61,867 nt of DNA from Acidobacteriota bacterium (GTDB taxonomy: Bacteria; Acidobacteriota; Terriglobia; Bryobacterales; Bryobacteraceae), in the NCBI GenBank assembly GCA_018268835.1, contig JAFDVU010000013.1, positions 1 to 61,867 of the forward strand. The letters are read 5' to 3'. Within the stretch, counting starts at the first letter, position 1. Every line of letters starts with the position of its first letter. Shown in pieces: positions 54,822 through 61,867 of the stretch. A program made the position numbers and the translations under genes. The notes under the pieces were generated by a model. The model was not told the origin of the DNA, ran no database searches, and was given only the letters and a program-made list of their open reading frames with translations.

Positions 54822-56054
54822 ATGCTGACGCGCCGCACCTTCCTGGAAACCGCCGCACTGGCCGCGGCGCCGCGCACCCGGCCGCTCCGCATCGCCATCC
54901 TGGCCACCGTCTACCGGCTGCACTCGCACGCGCAGCACATGGGAGACCGCTTCCTGGTGGGCTATCCTTACGGCGGCGTGTGGCGCAAGCCCAATGCGAA
55001 GGTCGTCTCGCTGTACGTCGATCAGAAGCCGGAAGGCGACTTGGGCGGCGCGCGCGCCCGCGAATTCGGTTTCGACGTGTACCCCGACATCGCGGCCGCC
55101 CTGCGCTGTGGAGGGTCGAAGCTGGCGGTGGACGCGGTGCTTCTCATCGCCGAACACGGCGACTATCTGCGCAATGAGAAGGGCCAGATCCTTTACCCGC
55201 GCTACGAATTCTTTGAGGAATGCGTGAAGGTATTCCAGGCTGAGGGCCGTGCCGTGCCGCTGTATAACGACAAGCACCTGTCCTACAGCTTCGAAAAGGC
55301 CAAGGCCATGGTGGAGGCCGCGCGGCGGCTGCGCTTCCCGATGATGGCCGGTTCCTCGCTTCCCGTGACCTGGCGTTTGCCGGCCATCGAACTGCCGCTC
55401 GATTGTGAGATCGCCGAGGCTGTAATGGTGGGCGAGGGCCCATCCGACGCGATGGATTTCCACGCCCTCGAAGGACTCCAATGCATGGTGGAGCGGCGGC
55501 GCGGCGGAGAGAGCGGCGTTCGGGCCGTGCAACTCCTCACCGGGGACGCCGTCTGGAAGGCGGGCGACGAAGGACGATACTCGCAGGACCTGCTCGGAGC
55601 GGCGCTCTCCCGCAGCGATACGCCGCTCGGTCTCACGGTGGAGGACGGGCGTACGCAGGACTTGCTCCGTTCCGGTGAACTCCGGCGCCTGGCGAAAGAT
55701 CCGGCCGCGTACCTGATCGAGTATCGCGACGGTTTGAAGGCGGCTCTGCTGATGCTGGACGGCGCAGTGAAGGATTTCAACTTCGCCGCGCGGCTGAAGG
55801 GCGGCGAGGTCGCCTCCACGCAGTTTCTGTTGACGCCGGACCCGAACGTGACCTACTCCGCGTGCCTGATGCATCACGCCTGGCGGATGTTCGAAACCGG
55901 ATCGCCGCCGTACCCGGTGGAACGAACGCTGCTCACCAGCGGCATGCTGGAGAGTTGCCTGACGTCCAAATTACAGGGACACGCGCGGCTGGAGACCCCG
56001 CACCTCGCCATCGCCTACAAGCCACCGCGCGAATCCCGGTTCGCACGTGCATGA
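54822..56054 (+). CDS. Unknown-function protein, second tandem paralogue, exported
   Basis: The 410-residue protein is a paralogue of the preceding one: matching blocks include VDAVLLIAEHGDYLRNEKGQ, AVPLYNDKHLSYSFEKAKAM, MMAGSSLPVTWRLPA, FHALEGLQCMVERRRGGESG and ETPHLAIAYKPPRES. Unlike the first copy it has a twin-arginine-type leader (LTRRTFLETAALAAAPRT), so it probably works outside the cytoplasm, giving one copy on each side of the membrane. The ATG at 54822 has GGAG 9 nt upstream; a GTG at 54816 would overlap the previous stop (GTGA) and is the alternative. No biochemical function is known to me. Confidence 0.75.
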   Translation: MLTRRTFLETAALAAAPRTRPLRIAILATVYRLHSHAQHMGDRFLVGYPYGGVWRKPNAKVVSLYVDQKPEGDLGGARAREFGFDVYPDIAAALRCGGSKLAVDAVLLIAEHGDYLRNEKGQILYPRYEFFEECVKVFQAEGRAVPLYNDKHLSYSFEKAKAMVEAARRLRFPMMAGSSLPVTWRLPAIELPLDCEIAEAVMVGEGPSDAMDFHALEGLQCMVERRRGGESGVRAVQLLTGDAVWKAGDEGRYSQDLLGAALSRSDTPLGLTVEDGRTQDLLRSGELRRLAKDPAAYLIEYRDGLKAALLMLDGAVKDFNFAARLKGGEVASTQFLLTPDPNVTYSACLMHHAWRMFETGSPPYPVERTLLTSGMLESCLTSKLQGHARLETPHLAIAYKPPRESRFARA

Positions 56055-56122
56055 CGTTGGCCGGCCGCGTGCTGCCGCGTCATGACCGCCGGACGATGCC
56101 GGACGTCCGTCGCGTCTCGGGG

Positions 56123-56128
56123 TAAATT
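56123..56128 (+). promoter_or_regulatory. Putative -10 element (TAAATT) of the creatininase gene
   Basis: TAAATT is 6 nt upstream of the ATG at 56135, in an 80-bp gap after the second paralogue, so the creatininase-MFS pair may have its own promoter. Confidence 0.35.
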
Positions 56129-56134
56129 AAAGCC

Positions 56135-56920
56135 ATGCGTCTGGAAAACTGTCGCTGGCCCGAGTTGGCCGGAACGGCGGAGAAAGTGTTCGTTGTGCCG
56201 CTGGCGTCGATGGAGCAGCATGGTCATCACTTGCCGCTGTTCACTGACTCGCTGATCACGTCGTGGATTGCCGAGCGCGTCGAGCGCTTACGTTCGGAGA
56301 AGGTCGTGATGCTGCCCGTGCAGTGGCTTGGCCACTCGCCGCACCACCGGCGATTCGGCTGCGTGAGCCTGGATCTGGTGCCGTACATGGACATGATCCG
56401 CGGCATCTGCCGTTCGCTGGTGGCGATGGGCGCGCGTCGCATCCTGCTGCTGAACGGCCACGGCGGCAACGATATTCCCTGCAAGGCCGCTCTCCGGGAA
56501 TTGAAGAGCGAGTTCGAAGCCATGCCCGGCCTGTACATCGCTTATGCCACCTACTGGAACCTCGCCGCGGAAGAGTTCACGGCGATCCGCGAGTCCCCCG
56601 AGGGAGGCATGGGGCACGCCTGCGAGATGGAGACGTCCATCGTGATGTCGCAGCGTCCCGACCTGGTGGACAAGAGCAGGATGCAGCGCGGCGGGCAAAC
56701 GGCGGAGTACGGCTTCCGCACCATCGACATGCTCAAGGGCCAGCCGTTTTTCATGATCAACGAATTTGACGAGTTCTCCGATAACGGCACGATCGGCATG
56801 CCGGAGTTCGCGACGCCGGAAAAGGGGGAGCGCTTTCTGGAGGCGGCGGCGCGGGGTGTGGTGCGTTTTCTCGACGAGTTCGCAACCTGGACGTTCCAGA
56901 CCCGCGAGCGGAAATCATGA
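56135..56920 (+). CDS. Creatininase-family metal-dependent amidohydrolase
   Basis: The 261-residue protein has the creatininase-fold metal ligands: Glu27-x-His29 (SMEQHGHHLPLFTD, with Asp38), His109 in LLNGHGGNDIP and the acidic site near GHACEMETSIV (Glu164/Glu166). The family hydrolyses cyclic amides such as creatinine, or acts in cofactor and riboflavin-like pathways. It overlaps the MFS gene by 4 bp (ATGA), so the two are coupled. It may act on a cyclic or amide-containing substrate imported by the transporter; the exact one is unknown. Confidence 0.9.
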   Translation: MRLENCRWPELAGTAEKVFVVPLASMEQHGHHLPLFTDSLITSWIAERVERLRSEKVVMLPVQWLGHSPHHRRFGCVSLDLVPYMDMIRGICRSLVAMGARRILLLNGHGGNDIPCKAALRELKSEFEAMPGLYIAYATYWNLAAEEFTAIRESPEGGMGHACEMETSIVMSQRPDLVDKSRMQRGGQTAEYGFRTIDMLKGQPFFMINEFDEFSDNGTIGMPEFATPEKGERFLEAAARGVVRFLDEFATWTFQTRERKS

Positions 56921-58125
56921 CGCGCCGCTGGGGCGTGCTTGCGATCGTCTTCCTCGGCATCCTGACAAGCTACGTGGACCGGGGCAACCTGAGCATCGCG
57001 GCCGCACCCATGATGCGCGATTTCGCCATCCCTCCGTCCACGATGGGCATACTGCTGTCGGCGTTCTTCTGGACGTATGCGGCCTGCCAGATTCCGGCCG
57101 GCTTGATCGTGGATCGCTTCGGGATCAAGCGCGTATACGCCGTGGCATTCCTGATCTGGTCGTTGGCTTCGGCATCCATCGCGTTGAGCCGCGGGGTCGC
57201 CGACGTACTCGTCATGCGCATGATTCTCGGCATGGCGGAAGCCGCCGGACCGATCGCGAGCATCGCTTTTATCCGGCGCAACTTCGTCGGCAAAGAGCAG
57301 GGGCTGCCCACGGCCATCTACATCGGCGGCCAGAACCTGGGGCCGGCGCTCGGCACGCTGGCCGGTACAATCCTCATGGCCAGGTGGGGCTGGCGTGCCA
57401 TGTTCGCCATCACCGGATTGGCCGCGCTCGCCTGGCTCCCGCTTTGGCTAGGTTTCGCACCCGCGGGCCAGAACGCCGGAGGCGCCGCCGAACCGGCCGT
57501 CGACGTCAAGGGCCGCCCGGCCGCTCACTCCGCTTTTTGGGCGATGAGCGCGGTCACATTTCTGGCGTCATATTTCTGGTATTTCGTGCTGACGTGGGTG
57601 CCAGCGTACCTGACGATCTCAAGGGGCTTTTCGACGCTCGAAATGGGACGGGTGCTGTCGATCCCGTTGTTCGTCATGGCGCCGATGAACATCGTGGCGG
57701 GATTTGTTGCCGACCGCCTGGCGGCGCGGCTAGGCTCGGTCTTTCGCGTACGCGTGCTCTTCTGCGCGATTTCCTACCTGGGTGCTTCGGCGCTGATGCT
57801 GCTTGTTGTCGCGCCGACTCCCGCCGTGATGCCGATCCTGGTGTTTGCCATGTGTTGCACCGGCATCGGCAATTCGAATTACTGGGCGATCGCCCAGCAC
57901 GTGCCGCCCGCCGGGTTGGTGGGGCGAACCATCGGCTATCTGAATACGGTGTCACAACTCGGCGGGGTAGCCGCGCCGCTGGTCACCGGGTTGATCCTGG
58001 GACCACGGAAGCAATTCGGCGCCGCCCTGGTGGTGGCCGGCCTGTGCTCCGCCGCCGCGGGCCTTTGTCTGCTCTCTAGCGGCGCCCGTGGTCTTGATCG
58101 GCTGAAAACGGCGATGGCGGAGTAG
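56917..58125 (+). CDS. MFS transporter, ACS (anion:cation symporter) type
   Basis: The 402-residue protein has twelve predicted helices. It carries the ACS-like first-helix motif GILTSYVDRGNLSIAAAPMM, the loop 2-3 segment QIPAGLIVDRFGIKRVYA, and the MRMILGMAEAAGPIASIAFI and NLGPALGTLAGTILMARWGWR blocks. ACS members import organic acids, often sugar acids, with protons or sodium. It is coupled to the creatininase. A C-terminal fragment of another ACS transporter is preserved in the chimeric relic at 53252-53458. Confidence 0.9.
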   Translation: MTRRWGVLAIVFLGILTSYVDRGNLSIAAAPMMRDFAIPPSTMGILLSAFFWTYAACQIPAGLIVDRFGIKRVYAVAFLIWSLASASIALSRGVADVLVMRMILGMAEAAGPIASIAFIRRNFVGKEQGLPTAIYIGGQNLGPALGTLAGTILMARWGWRAMFAITGLAALAWLPLWLGFAPAGQNAGGAAEPAVDVKGRPAAHSAFWAMSAVTFLASYFWYFVLTWVPAYLTISRGFSTLEMGRVLSIPLFVMAPMNIVAGFVADRLAARLGSVFRVRVLFCAISYLGASALMLLVVAPTPAVMPILVFAMCCTGIGNSNYWAIAQHVPPAGLVGRTIGYLNTVSQLGGVAAPLVTGLILGPRKQFGAALVVAGLCSAAAGLCLLSSGARGLDRLKTAMAE

Positions 58126-58384
58126 GCTTCACGAAAGCCCCCGTGCCATATGGTCGTGGACGCTATCGCCGCCCACCCGCCTGCGCAGCGGCAGGATCCT
58201 GACGGCGCCCCCGGATCGCCGGCACTTCCCCTGCGAAAGCAAGTGAACCAGGAGGAACCTTGCCAGGAAGCGCTGATGCAATTCGCCGGAACGCATGTAC
58301 CGCCGCCTGGCACCCGGCGCCGAAAGAGTTGTTATATATTGTGCTTTCCAACTTATGGAAATGAAACCCCTGGATGAAAGGCTT
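58126..58384. other. 259-bp intergenic region before the GH43 gene
   Basis: No gene is supported. A TATATT hexamer at 58334-58339 may be a -10 for the GH43 gene, giving a leader of about 40 nt. Minus-strand frames here are open but show no family features. Confidence 0.3.
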
Positions 58385-59890
58385 ATGAGACTGGCTCTTG
58401 TTGTAATCGCTTTCGCCATGGCCTTGCCCGCGTCCGCCCTGGACGGCCAGGTGGGTATCCACGATCCCTCAACCATCATGGTGTCCAACGGAAAGTTCTA
58501 TGTATACGGCACCGGCGGCACTCCGCTGGTTTCCGACGACGGCTGGACGTGGCGTGCCGGAACCCGGCCCCCGCGCGCGGGATTGGCGCCCGACGTGATT
58601 CACATCGGCGACCGCTACTACATGTACGTCGCCTCGAACCCTGGGGGCCAGCCCCACGCCGCGATCAACATGATCTGGAGCAAGTCGCTCGATCCGGGTT
58701 CTCCCGGCTACAAGTGGGAGGAGGGCGGCCTCGTCGTCTCCACAAACGGCATCGAAGACGCCAACGGCATTGACCCGGGTGTGTTCCTCGACCCCACCAC
58801 CGGCCGGCTGTGGCTGACTTACGGCTCTTACTTCGGCTACATCCGCATCGTCGAACTCGATCCCAAAACGGGCATGCGGCTCATGAAGAAGGCCACGGAC
58901 CCTAAAACCGGTAAGATCACCACAAGCAGCCCAGGCTTCACCAATATCGCCATCAACTGCGAAGCGTCGGACATGATTTATCACGACGGTTGGTATTATC
59001 TGCTGGCGACGCACGGTAGTTGCTGCCGAGGCGCCGATTCGGGCTACAACATCCGCATGGGCCGCTCCAGGAAACCCACCGGGCCGTTCCTCGACAACAT
59101 GGGACTCGACATGATCCAGGGCGGCGGCAAGCAATTGATTGGCTCGGGTGGGCGCTTGATCGGCGCAGGCCATTTCGGGCTTCTCGATCTCGGCGACGGC
59201 ATCATGAAATTCTCGCTGCACTGGGAAGCCGATTTGGACCGTGGCGGCGCGAGCGTGCTGGATATTCGCCCGCTGCTCTGGAAAGACGGCTGGCCTGTAG
59301 CCGGCGAGAATTTGAAGGAGGGAACCTACGAGATCGAATCCGCGCGCTCCAACAACGCGCTCGAGCTTGCTGTGGAAGGTGTACCGGTGGGCGGGCGGCG
59401 TAGCGGGCGCGGGCGGGGAGCAACCCCCGGACGCGGCCCGGGAGGACGCGGAATTTTCGGCGGCACCGGGGGCGGCCCGATTCCGCCGCAGGATGTTGCC
59501 GAGGTCTCCAGGAATTGGCCGGCGGGCAACATCACCACCCGCCTCTCGAATTACTTGTGCCAGGCGCAGCAGAAATGGGCCATCGCGCCGGCGCCCAACG
59601 CCGGCGGCTATCCAGGCTCGCCCTATTTCAAGATCACAGTCGCCGGCACGGATCGCGCGCTGGCTGCCACGGCGGATGCGGAGTTGGTGGTTTTACCCGC
59701 CTTCACCGGTGCTCCCGAGCAGCTTTGGCGAATCGAGCAAGTTGCGGAGGGGACCTATCGGATCATGCCAAAAGCCGTCCCCGGTTCCAAAGGCCCTTTG
59801 GTGCTTTCGGCTGTAGGCAGCGGTTTCGCAACGCTGGCTAAGTGGGATCCCGCCGGCGACAAGCAGCACTGGCTGCTCAAAACGCCGTAG
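58385..59890 (+). CDS. Secreted GH43 arabinanase-like glycosidase with C-terminal ricin-like part
   Basis: The 501-residue exported enzyme has a signal peptide (MRLALVVIAFAMALPASA) and a GH43 five-bladed propeller: catalytic-base region VGIHDPSTIMVSNGKFYVYG, the pKa-modulating Asp region NGIDPGVFLDPTTGRLWL, and the acid region NCEASDMIYHDGWYYLLATHG, which resembles endo-1,5-alpha-L-arabinanases. After about residue 330 an Arg/Gly-rich linker (nucleotides 59387-59490) leads to a beta-trefoil/ricin-like module (GYPGSPYFKITVAGTDRALA, EGTYRIMPKAVPGSKGPLVL). Earlier ATGs at 58355 and 58361 are possible starts, but 58385 follows GAAAGG and begins the signal. Confidence 0.88.
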   Translation: MRLALVVIAFAMALPASALDGQVGIHDPSTIMVSNGKFYVYGTGGTPLVSDDGWTWRAGTRPPRAGLAPDVIHIGDRYYMYVASNPGGQPHAAINMIWSKSLDPGSPGYKWEEGGLVVSTNGIEDANGIDPGVFLDPTTGRLWLTYGSYFGYIRIVELDPKTGMRLMKKATDPKTGKITTSSPGFTNIAINCEASDMIYHDGWYYLLATHGSCCRGADSGYNIRMGRSRKPTGPFLDNMGLDMIQGGGKQLIGSGGRLIGAGHFGLLDLGDGIMKFSLHWEADLDRGGASVLDIRPLLWKDGWPVAGENLKEGTYEIESARSNNALELAVEGVPVGGRRSGRGRGATPGRGPGGRGIFGGTGGGPIPPQDVAEVSRNWPAGNITTRLSNYLCQAQQKWAIAPAPNAGGYPGSPYFKITVAGTDRALAATADAELVVLPAFTGAPEQLWRIEQVAEGTYRIMPKAVPGSKGPLVLSAVGSGFATLAKWDPAGDKQHWLLKTP

Positions 59891-59941
59891 ACAGCCGGTC
59901 ATCGGGATTCGAGAAAGGCGAGAATTCTGCGAGGGTCTAAT

Positions 59942-60694
59942 ATGAACGCGCTCCGGAAACACCGCACGCTGGCGCTCGCCGCCGTGGCCTTCCTGCCGGT
60001 TCTGGCGATTGCCGAATCCGCCGCCGCGGACCAGGCGCCGGCAAGCCAGGCTCAGGGAAATCGAACCCTCATGAGTTCGGCTCCCACCAGTATTCCCGCG
60101 CCTACACTGAGAAAGCCCGCGACTCCACAAGCGTCGCCGGATGCGGAGGGCTTCATTCCGCGCTGGCTGCTGCTGGAGCCGATCCCCGCCCCGTTGCTTA
60201 CCCAGAACGCCGTGCAGGAGGAGGTCCATAAGGACTACTTCCCGGATCAGTTCACCGTGATTCCTCGCGACGGAGATCAGGTCACGGTGGGCAACAAGGA
60301 ACTCACCTGGCATGCGGTAGACACGAAGTTGTACAACGTGAACCTGTTCCACTTCGCCCGCGAACACGGCATGTCGGCGGAGAATGTGCTGTTCTGGGCG
60401 GTGGCGATTGTCAACTGCCCCAAGGAGACACCGAACGTGCGGCTGGCGATCGGTTCCAACTCCGCCTCGGTGTGGTGGGTGAACGGCGAGGAGCTTATCG
60501 GTATTTATGGCGATCGCCAGACCATCGTCGATGACGGCGTCTCCAAGCGCATTACCCTCAAGCGGGGGCCGAACGTGATACGCGCGGCCGTGATCAACGG
60601 CGGCGGCGCCACAGATTTTTGCGCCCGGTTTCTGGATGAAGGCGGCAAGCCGCTGAAAGGCTACACGGTGACTCTGTCCGCGGGAGGGAGATAG
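59942..60694 (+). CDS. Secreted beta-sandwich protein, probable partner of GH43
   Basis: The 250-residue protein has a signal peptide (MNALRKHRTLALAAVAFLPV) and then a Pro/Ala-rich linker. Its C-terminal domain (about 75-248) has features like a galactose-binding beta-sandwich (GFIPRWLLLEPIPAPL, ELTWHAVDTKLYNVNLFHFA, SVWWVNGEELIGIYGDRQ, FCARFLDEGGKPLKGYTV). I recall similar domains fused or adjacent to acetylxylan esterases and GH43 enzymes, but no enzymatic residues are obvious, so a carbohydrate-binding or structural role is suggested. GCGAGGG precedes the ATG. It lies 51 bp after the GH43 gene in the same direction. Confidence 0.72.
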   Translation: MNALRKHRTLALAAVAFLPVLAIAESAAADQAPASQAQGNRTLMSSAPTSIPAPTLRKPATPQASPDAEGFIPRWLLLEPIPAPLLTQNAVQEEVHKDYFPDQFTVIPRDGDQVTVGNKELTWHAVDTKLYNVNLFHFAREHGMSAENVLFWAVAIVNCPKETPNVRLAIGSNSASVWWVNGEELIGIYGDRQTIVDDGVSKRITLKRGPNVIRAAVINGGGATDFCARFLDEGGKPLKGYTVTLSAGGR

Positions 60695-60728
60695 CGCGGC
60701 CCCGGGCCCCCGGGCAACCCCCAGAGCT

Positions 60729-60893
60729 GTGCTACTCAGTATTGGCCACTACGTTCGCCTGGCTGCACCGGAGCCTGAGGTCTTGCGGTTAACCGGCGAG
60801 GAGGCGCAACGTAACGGAACGAGCAAGCCCACGTCTGTCCAGATCAGCCGAGTGATCCAGGCGGCGCGCGCACAAAAGCGGAAACGCCGATGA
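60729..60893 (+). CDS. Small antitoxin-like protein (54 aa) of a PIN toxin module
   Basis: This 54-residue frame has a GTG start and an Arg/Lys-rich end (ARAQKRKRR). A short helical segment (RLTGEEAQRNGTSKPTSVQI, then SRVIQAARA) resembles ribbon-helix-helix or linker parts of type II antitoxins. Its stop overlaps the ATG of the PIN-domain gene by 4 bp (ATGA), the usual antitoxin-toxin arrangement, which is the main support. It is below the usual gene-calling length. It is presumably needed to neutralise the toxin, whose gene is itself frameshifted. Confidence 0.55.
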   Translation: MLLSIGHYVRLAAPEPEVLRLTGEEAQRNGTSKPTSVQISRVIQAARAQKRKRR

Positions 60894-61310
60894 TCCCGCT
60901 GCGGCTGGACATCGACACGAATGTCCTCGTTTCGGCCGCTTTGAAGCCCGCAGGGCCGGAAAGAACGGTTCTACTACTCGCGACGACGAAACCTGCGGTG
61001 CTGTACGTGTCGGAGGCCATTCTGGCGGAACACCGCACCGTGATGGCGAGATCGGAGCTGAAGATTCGCCGGGGGCTGCAGCAGCAGTTGCTGCAACTGA
61101 TCAGGACTCGGTCACACCTCGTGAGCGTGACACCGACGCTCCGCGTGGCCAAAGATCCGGATGACAACAAGTTTCTGGAGTACGCCGACGCCGGTCGGGC
61201 CGACTATCTGGTGACGGGCAACCAGCGACATTCCAACGTTCTGGAAAAGGACCAAGGTGATTACATCACGCGAGTTCATCGAGGTTGTGGCACCCCACCT
61301 GGTCGATTGA
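60890..61310 (+). pseudogene. PIN-domain toxin with a frameshift near its C terminus
   Basis: The sequence matches the COG1569-type PIN-family toxins (putative RNases): LRLDIDTNVLVSAALKPAGP (Asp of the active site), YVSEAILAEHRTV, DPDDNKFLEYADAGRADYLV (conserved Asp/Glu residues). The normal PIN end of the form TSREFI-E-V-V-A-P-H-L-V-D lies in a different frame: VITSREFIEVVAPHLVD with stop at 61308-61310. Removing one A from the run at 61245-61248 joins it to the first frame. As given, the first frame continues to 61420 and overlaps the convergent glycosyltransferase. Either a real mutation or a sequencing indel explains this. Confidence 0.75.
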
Positions 61311-61335
61311 CGCCCGTGATGGCTGATGGCAGGCG

Positions 61336-61867
61336 CTACGTCCTGGAACGGAAGGCATGCCGGTCCACTACAGAACTGTACACTTCCAGGGCGCGCGCGG
61401 CCATGCGCGAGGCGCTGTAGTGCTCGCGTACACCGCGGGCGCCCTGGCGGCCGAAATCCTCGCGCAGGCCGGGCGTCTTCCACAAGTGGTAGATGGCGTT
61501 CGCCAGTCCGGCGGAGTCGGCAGTCTCGGTGAGGATGCCGCCTCCCGTTTTCCCGATGATTTCGGGGAAAGCTCCGCGCCGCGGTTGCACCACGGGCACT
61601 CCGGACGCCATCGCCTCCAACAGCGGCAGGCCCTTCGGCTCGTCATAGGTGCACGGCACGCTGAGCACATCCAAACCGGCCAGGAACTCGAGCTTTCGCG
61701 CGCGGTCCAGAACGCCCGCGTAGTGAAACTCGCGGGAAAGTCCGGCTGCCTGCAAGCGCCGCCCTACCCCGCGCAGATACCCCTTGTGCTCCGGCGCCAG
61801 GTAGCCCCCTGCATGTATCGCGGCCGGGCCGAAATCCGTATTCCGCCGCAGGAGAATGTACGCCTCC
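61336..61867 (-). CDS. Glycosyltransferase family 4 (C-terminal part, truncated by the window edge)
   Basis: The minus-strand frame is open to base 61867, so the N terminus lies beyond the window. The C-terminal GT-B domain is clear: IHAGGYLAPEHKGYLRGVG, RARKLEFLAGLDVLSVPCT, the donor-binding YDEPKGLPLLEAMASGVPVV and PRRGAFPEIIGKTGGGIL (E-x7-E type catalytic region), then a final helix. GT4 enzymes transfer sugars from nucleotide donors to lipids or polysaccharides. It is convergent with the PIN toxin gene. Confidence 0.9.
   Translation of the reverse strand, partial: EAYILLRRNTDFGPAAIHAGGYLAPEHKGYLRGVGRRLQAAGLSREFHYAGVLDRARKLEFLAGLDVLSVPCTYDEPKGLPLLEAMASGVPVVQPRRGAFPEIIGKTGGGILTETADSAGLANAIYHLWKTPGLREDFGRQGARGVREHYSASRMAARALEVYSSVVDRHAFRSRT

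Noticed and set aside
58129..58488. Minus-strand frame of 119 codons upstream of the GH43 gene
   Set aside because: It partly overlaps the GH43 signal-peptide region and lacks recognisable features or a ribosome-binding site.
60701..60714. CCCGGG-CC-CCCGGG palindrome after the secreted partner gene
   Set aside because: A stem with a 2-nt loop is not a stable hairpin, and no T tract follows, so it is not claimed as a terminator.

Overview
The window is one contiguous, GC-rich bacterial chromosome segment holding about 53 genes on both strands. Several features point to an acidobacterium of the Bryobacterales/Solibacter type: a MacB/FtsX-like orphan permease of the ADOP kind, a very large Oar-like TonB-dependent receptor with an N-terminal carboxypeptidase-regulatory domain, carboxypeptidase-regulatory fragments, a winged-helix/TolB-propeller membrane protein, a reaction-centre-type dihaem cytochrome, DUF1080 and many secreted carbohydrate-active proteins. 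The taxon is inferred from gene content; no rRNA or tRNA gene is visible.

Layout. 1-3008: end of a biotin-dependent acyl-CoA carboxylase carboxyltransferase, coupled to an AtuA-like protein, then an orphan helical protein. 3015-11130: M20 carbamoylase, Tex, beta-helix protein, ADOP permease. 11575-18445: SET-domain protein, NAD-epimerase, GH43-like/esterase pair, GTP-type PEP carboxykinase, NHL-type propeller. 18477-24307: giant TonB-dependent receptor, DUF3311/sodium-solute symporter pair, and an amber-interrupted regulatory-domain pseudogene. 24342-28405: small secreted protein, alpha/beta hydrolase, HAD phosphatase, deoxyhypusine-synthase-like protein and PfkB kinase. 28418-33922: cytochrome c, M28 peptidase, GT-C-like membrane protein, DUF1080 and SMP-30 genes. 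33956-37939: purE, isocitrate dehydrogenase, and a BlaI/BlaR1-like pair in which the sensor is fused to a TonB C-terminal domain. 38067-42736: GT87-like protein, CtaA, S9-like peptidase, GT39-like protein. 42733-47604: PfkB-rhomboid-glutaredoxin-BshB1 operon and the winged-helix/TolB protein. 47795-51601: secreted metallophosphoesterase with beta repeats and a PEP-CTERM protein. 51718-60694: D-aminoacylase, a chimeric gene relic, two tandem paralogues of unknown function, creatininase, MFS transporter, GH43 and a secreted partner. 60729-61867: antitoxin with a frameshifted PIN toxin, and a truncated group-4 glycosyltransferase.

Gene organisation is tight: many neighbours overlap by 4 bp (ATGA/GTGA/TTGA), implying translational coupling. 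A second recurring trait is a TANNNT hexamer 6-12 bp upstream of start codons that lack a Shine-Dalgarno sequence, which suggests leaderless transcription. The clearest case is at 33020-33026, where two divergent genes 19 bp apart appear to share one -10 element.

The best candidates for undescribed biology are the 53632-58125 operon (two paralogues resembling Gfo/Idh/MocA proteins but lacking the glycine-rich motif, with creatininase and a transporter), the HAD/deoxyhypusine-synthase-like/PfkB operon, the TonB-fused BlaR1-like sensor, and the promoter architecture. Genome decay is visible at three loci: a kinase-MFS chimera, a nonsense-interrupted gene and a frameshifted toxin.
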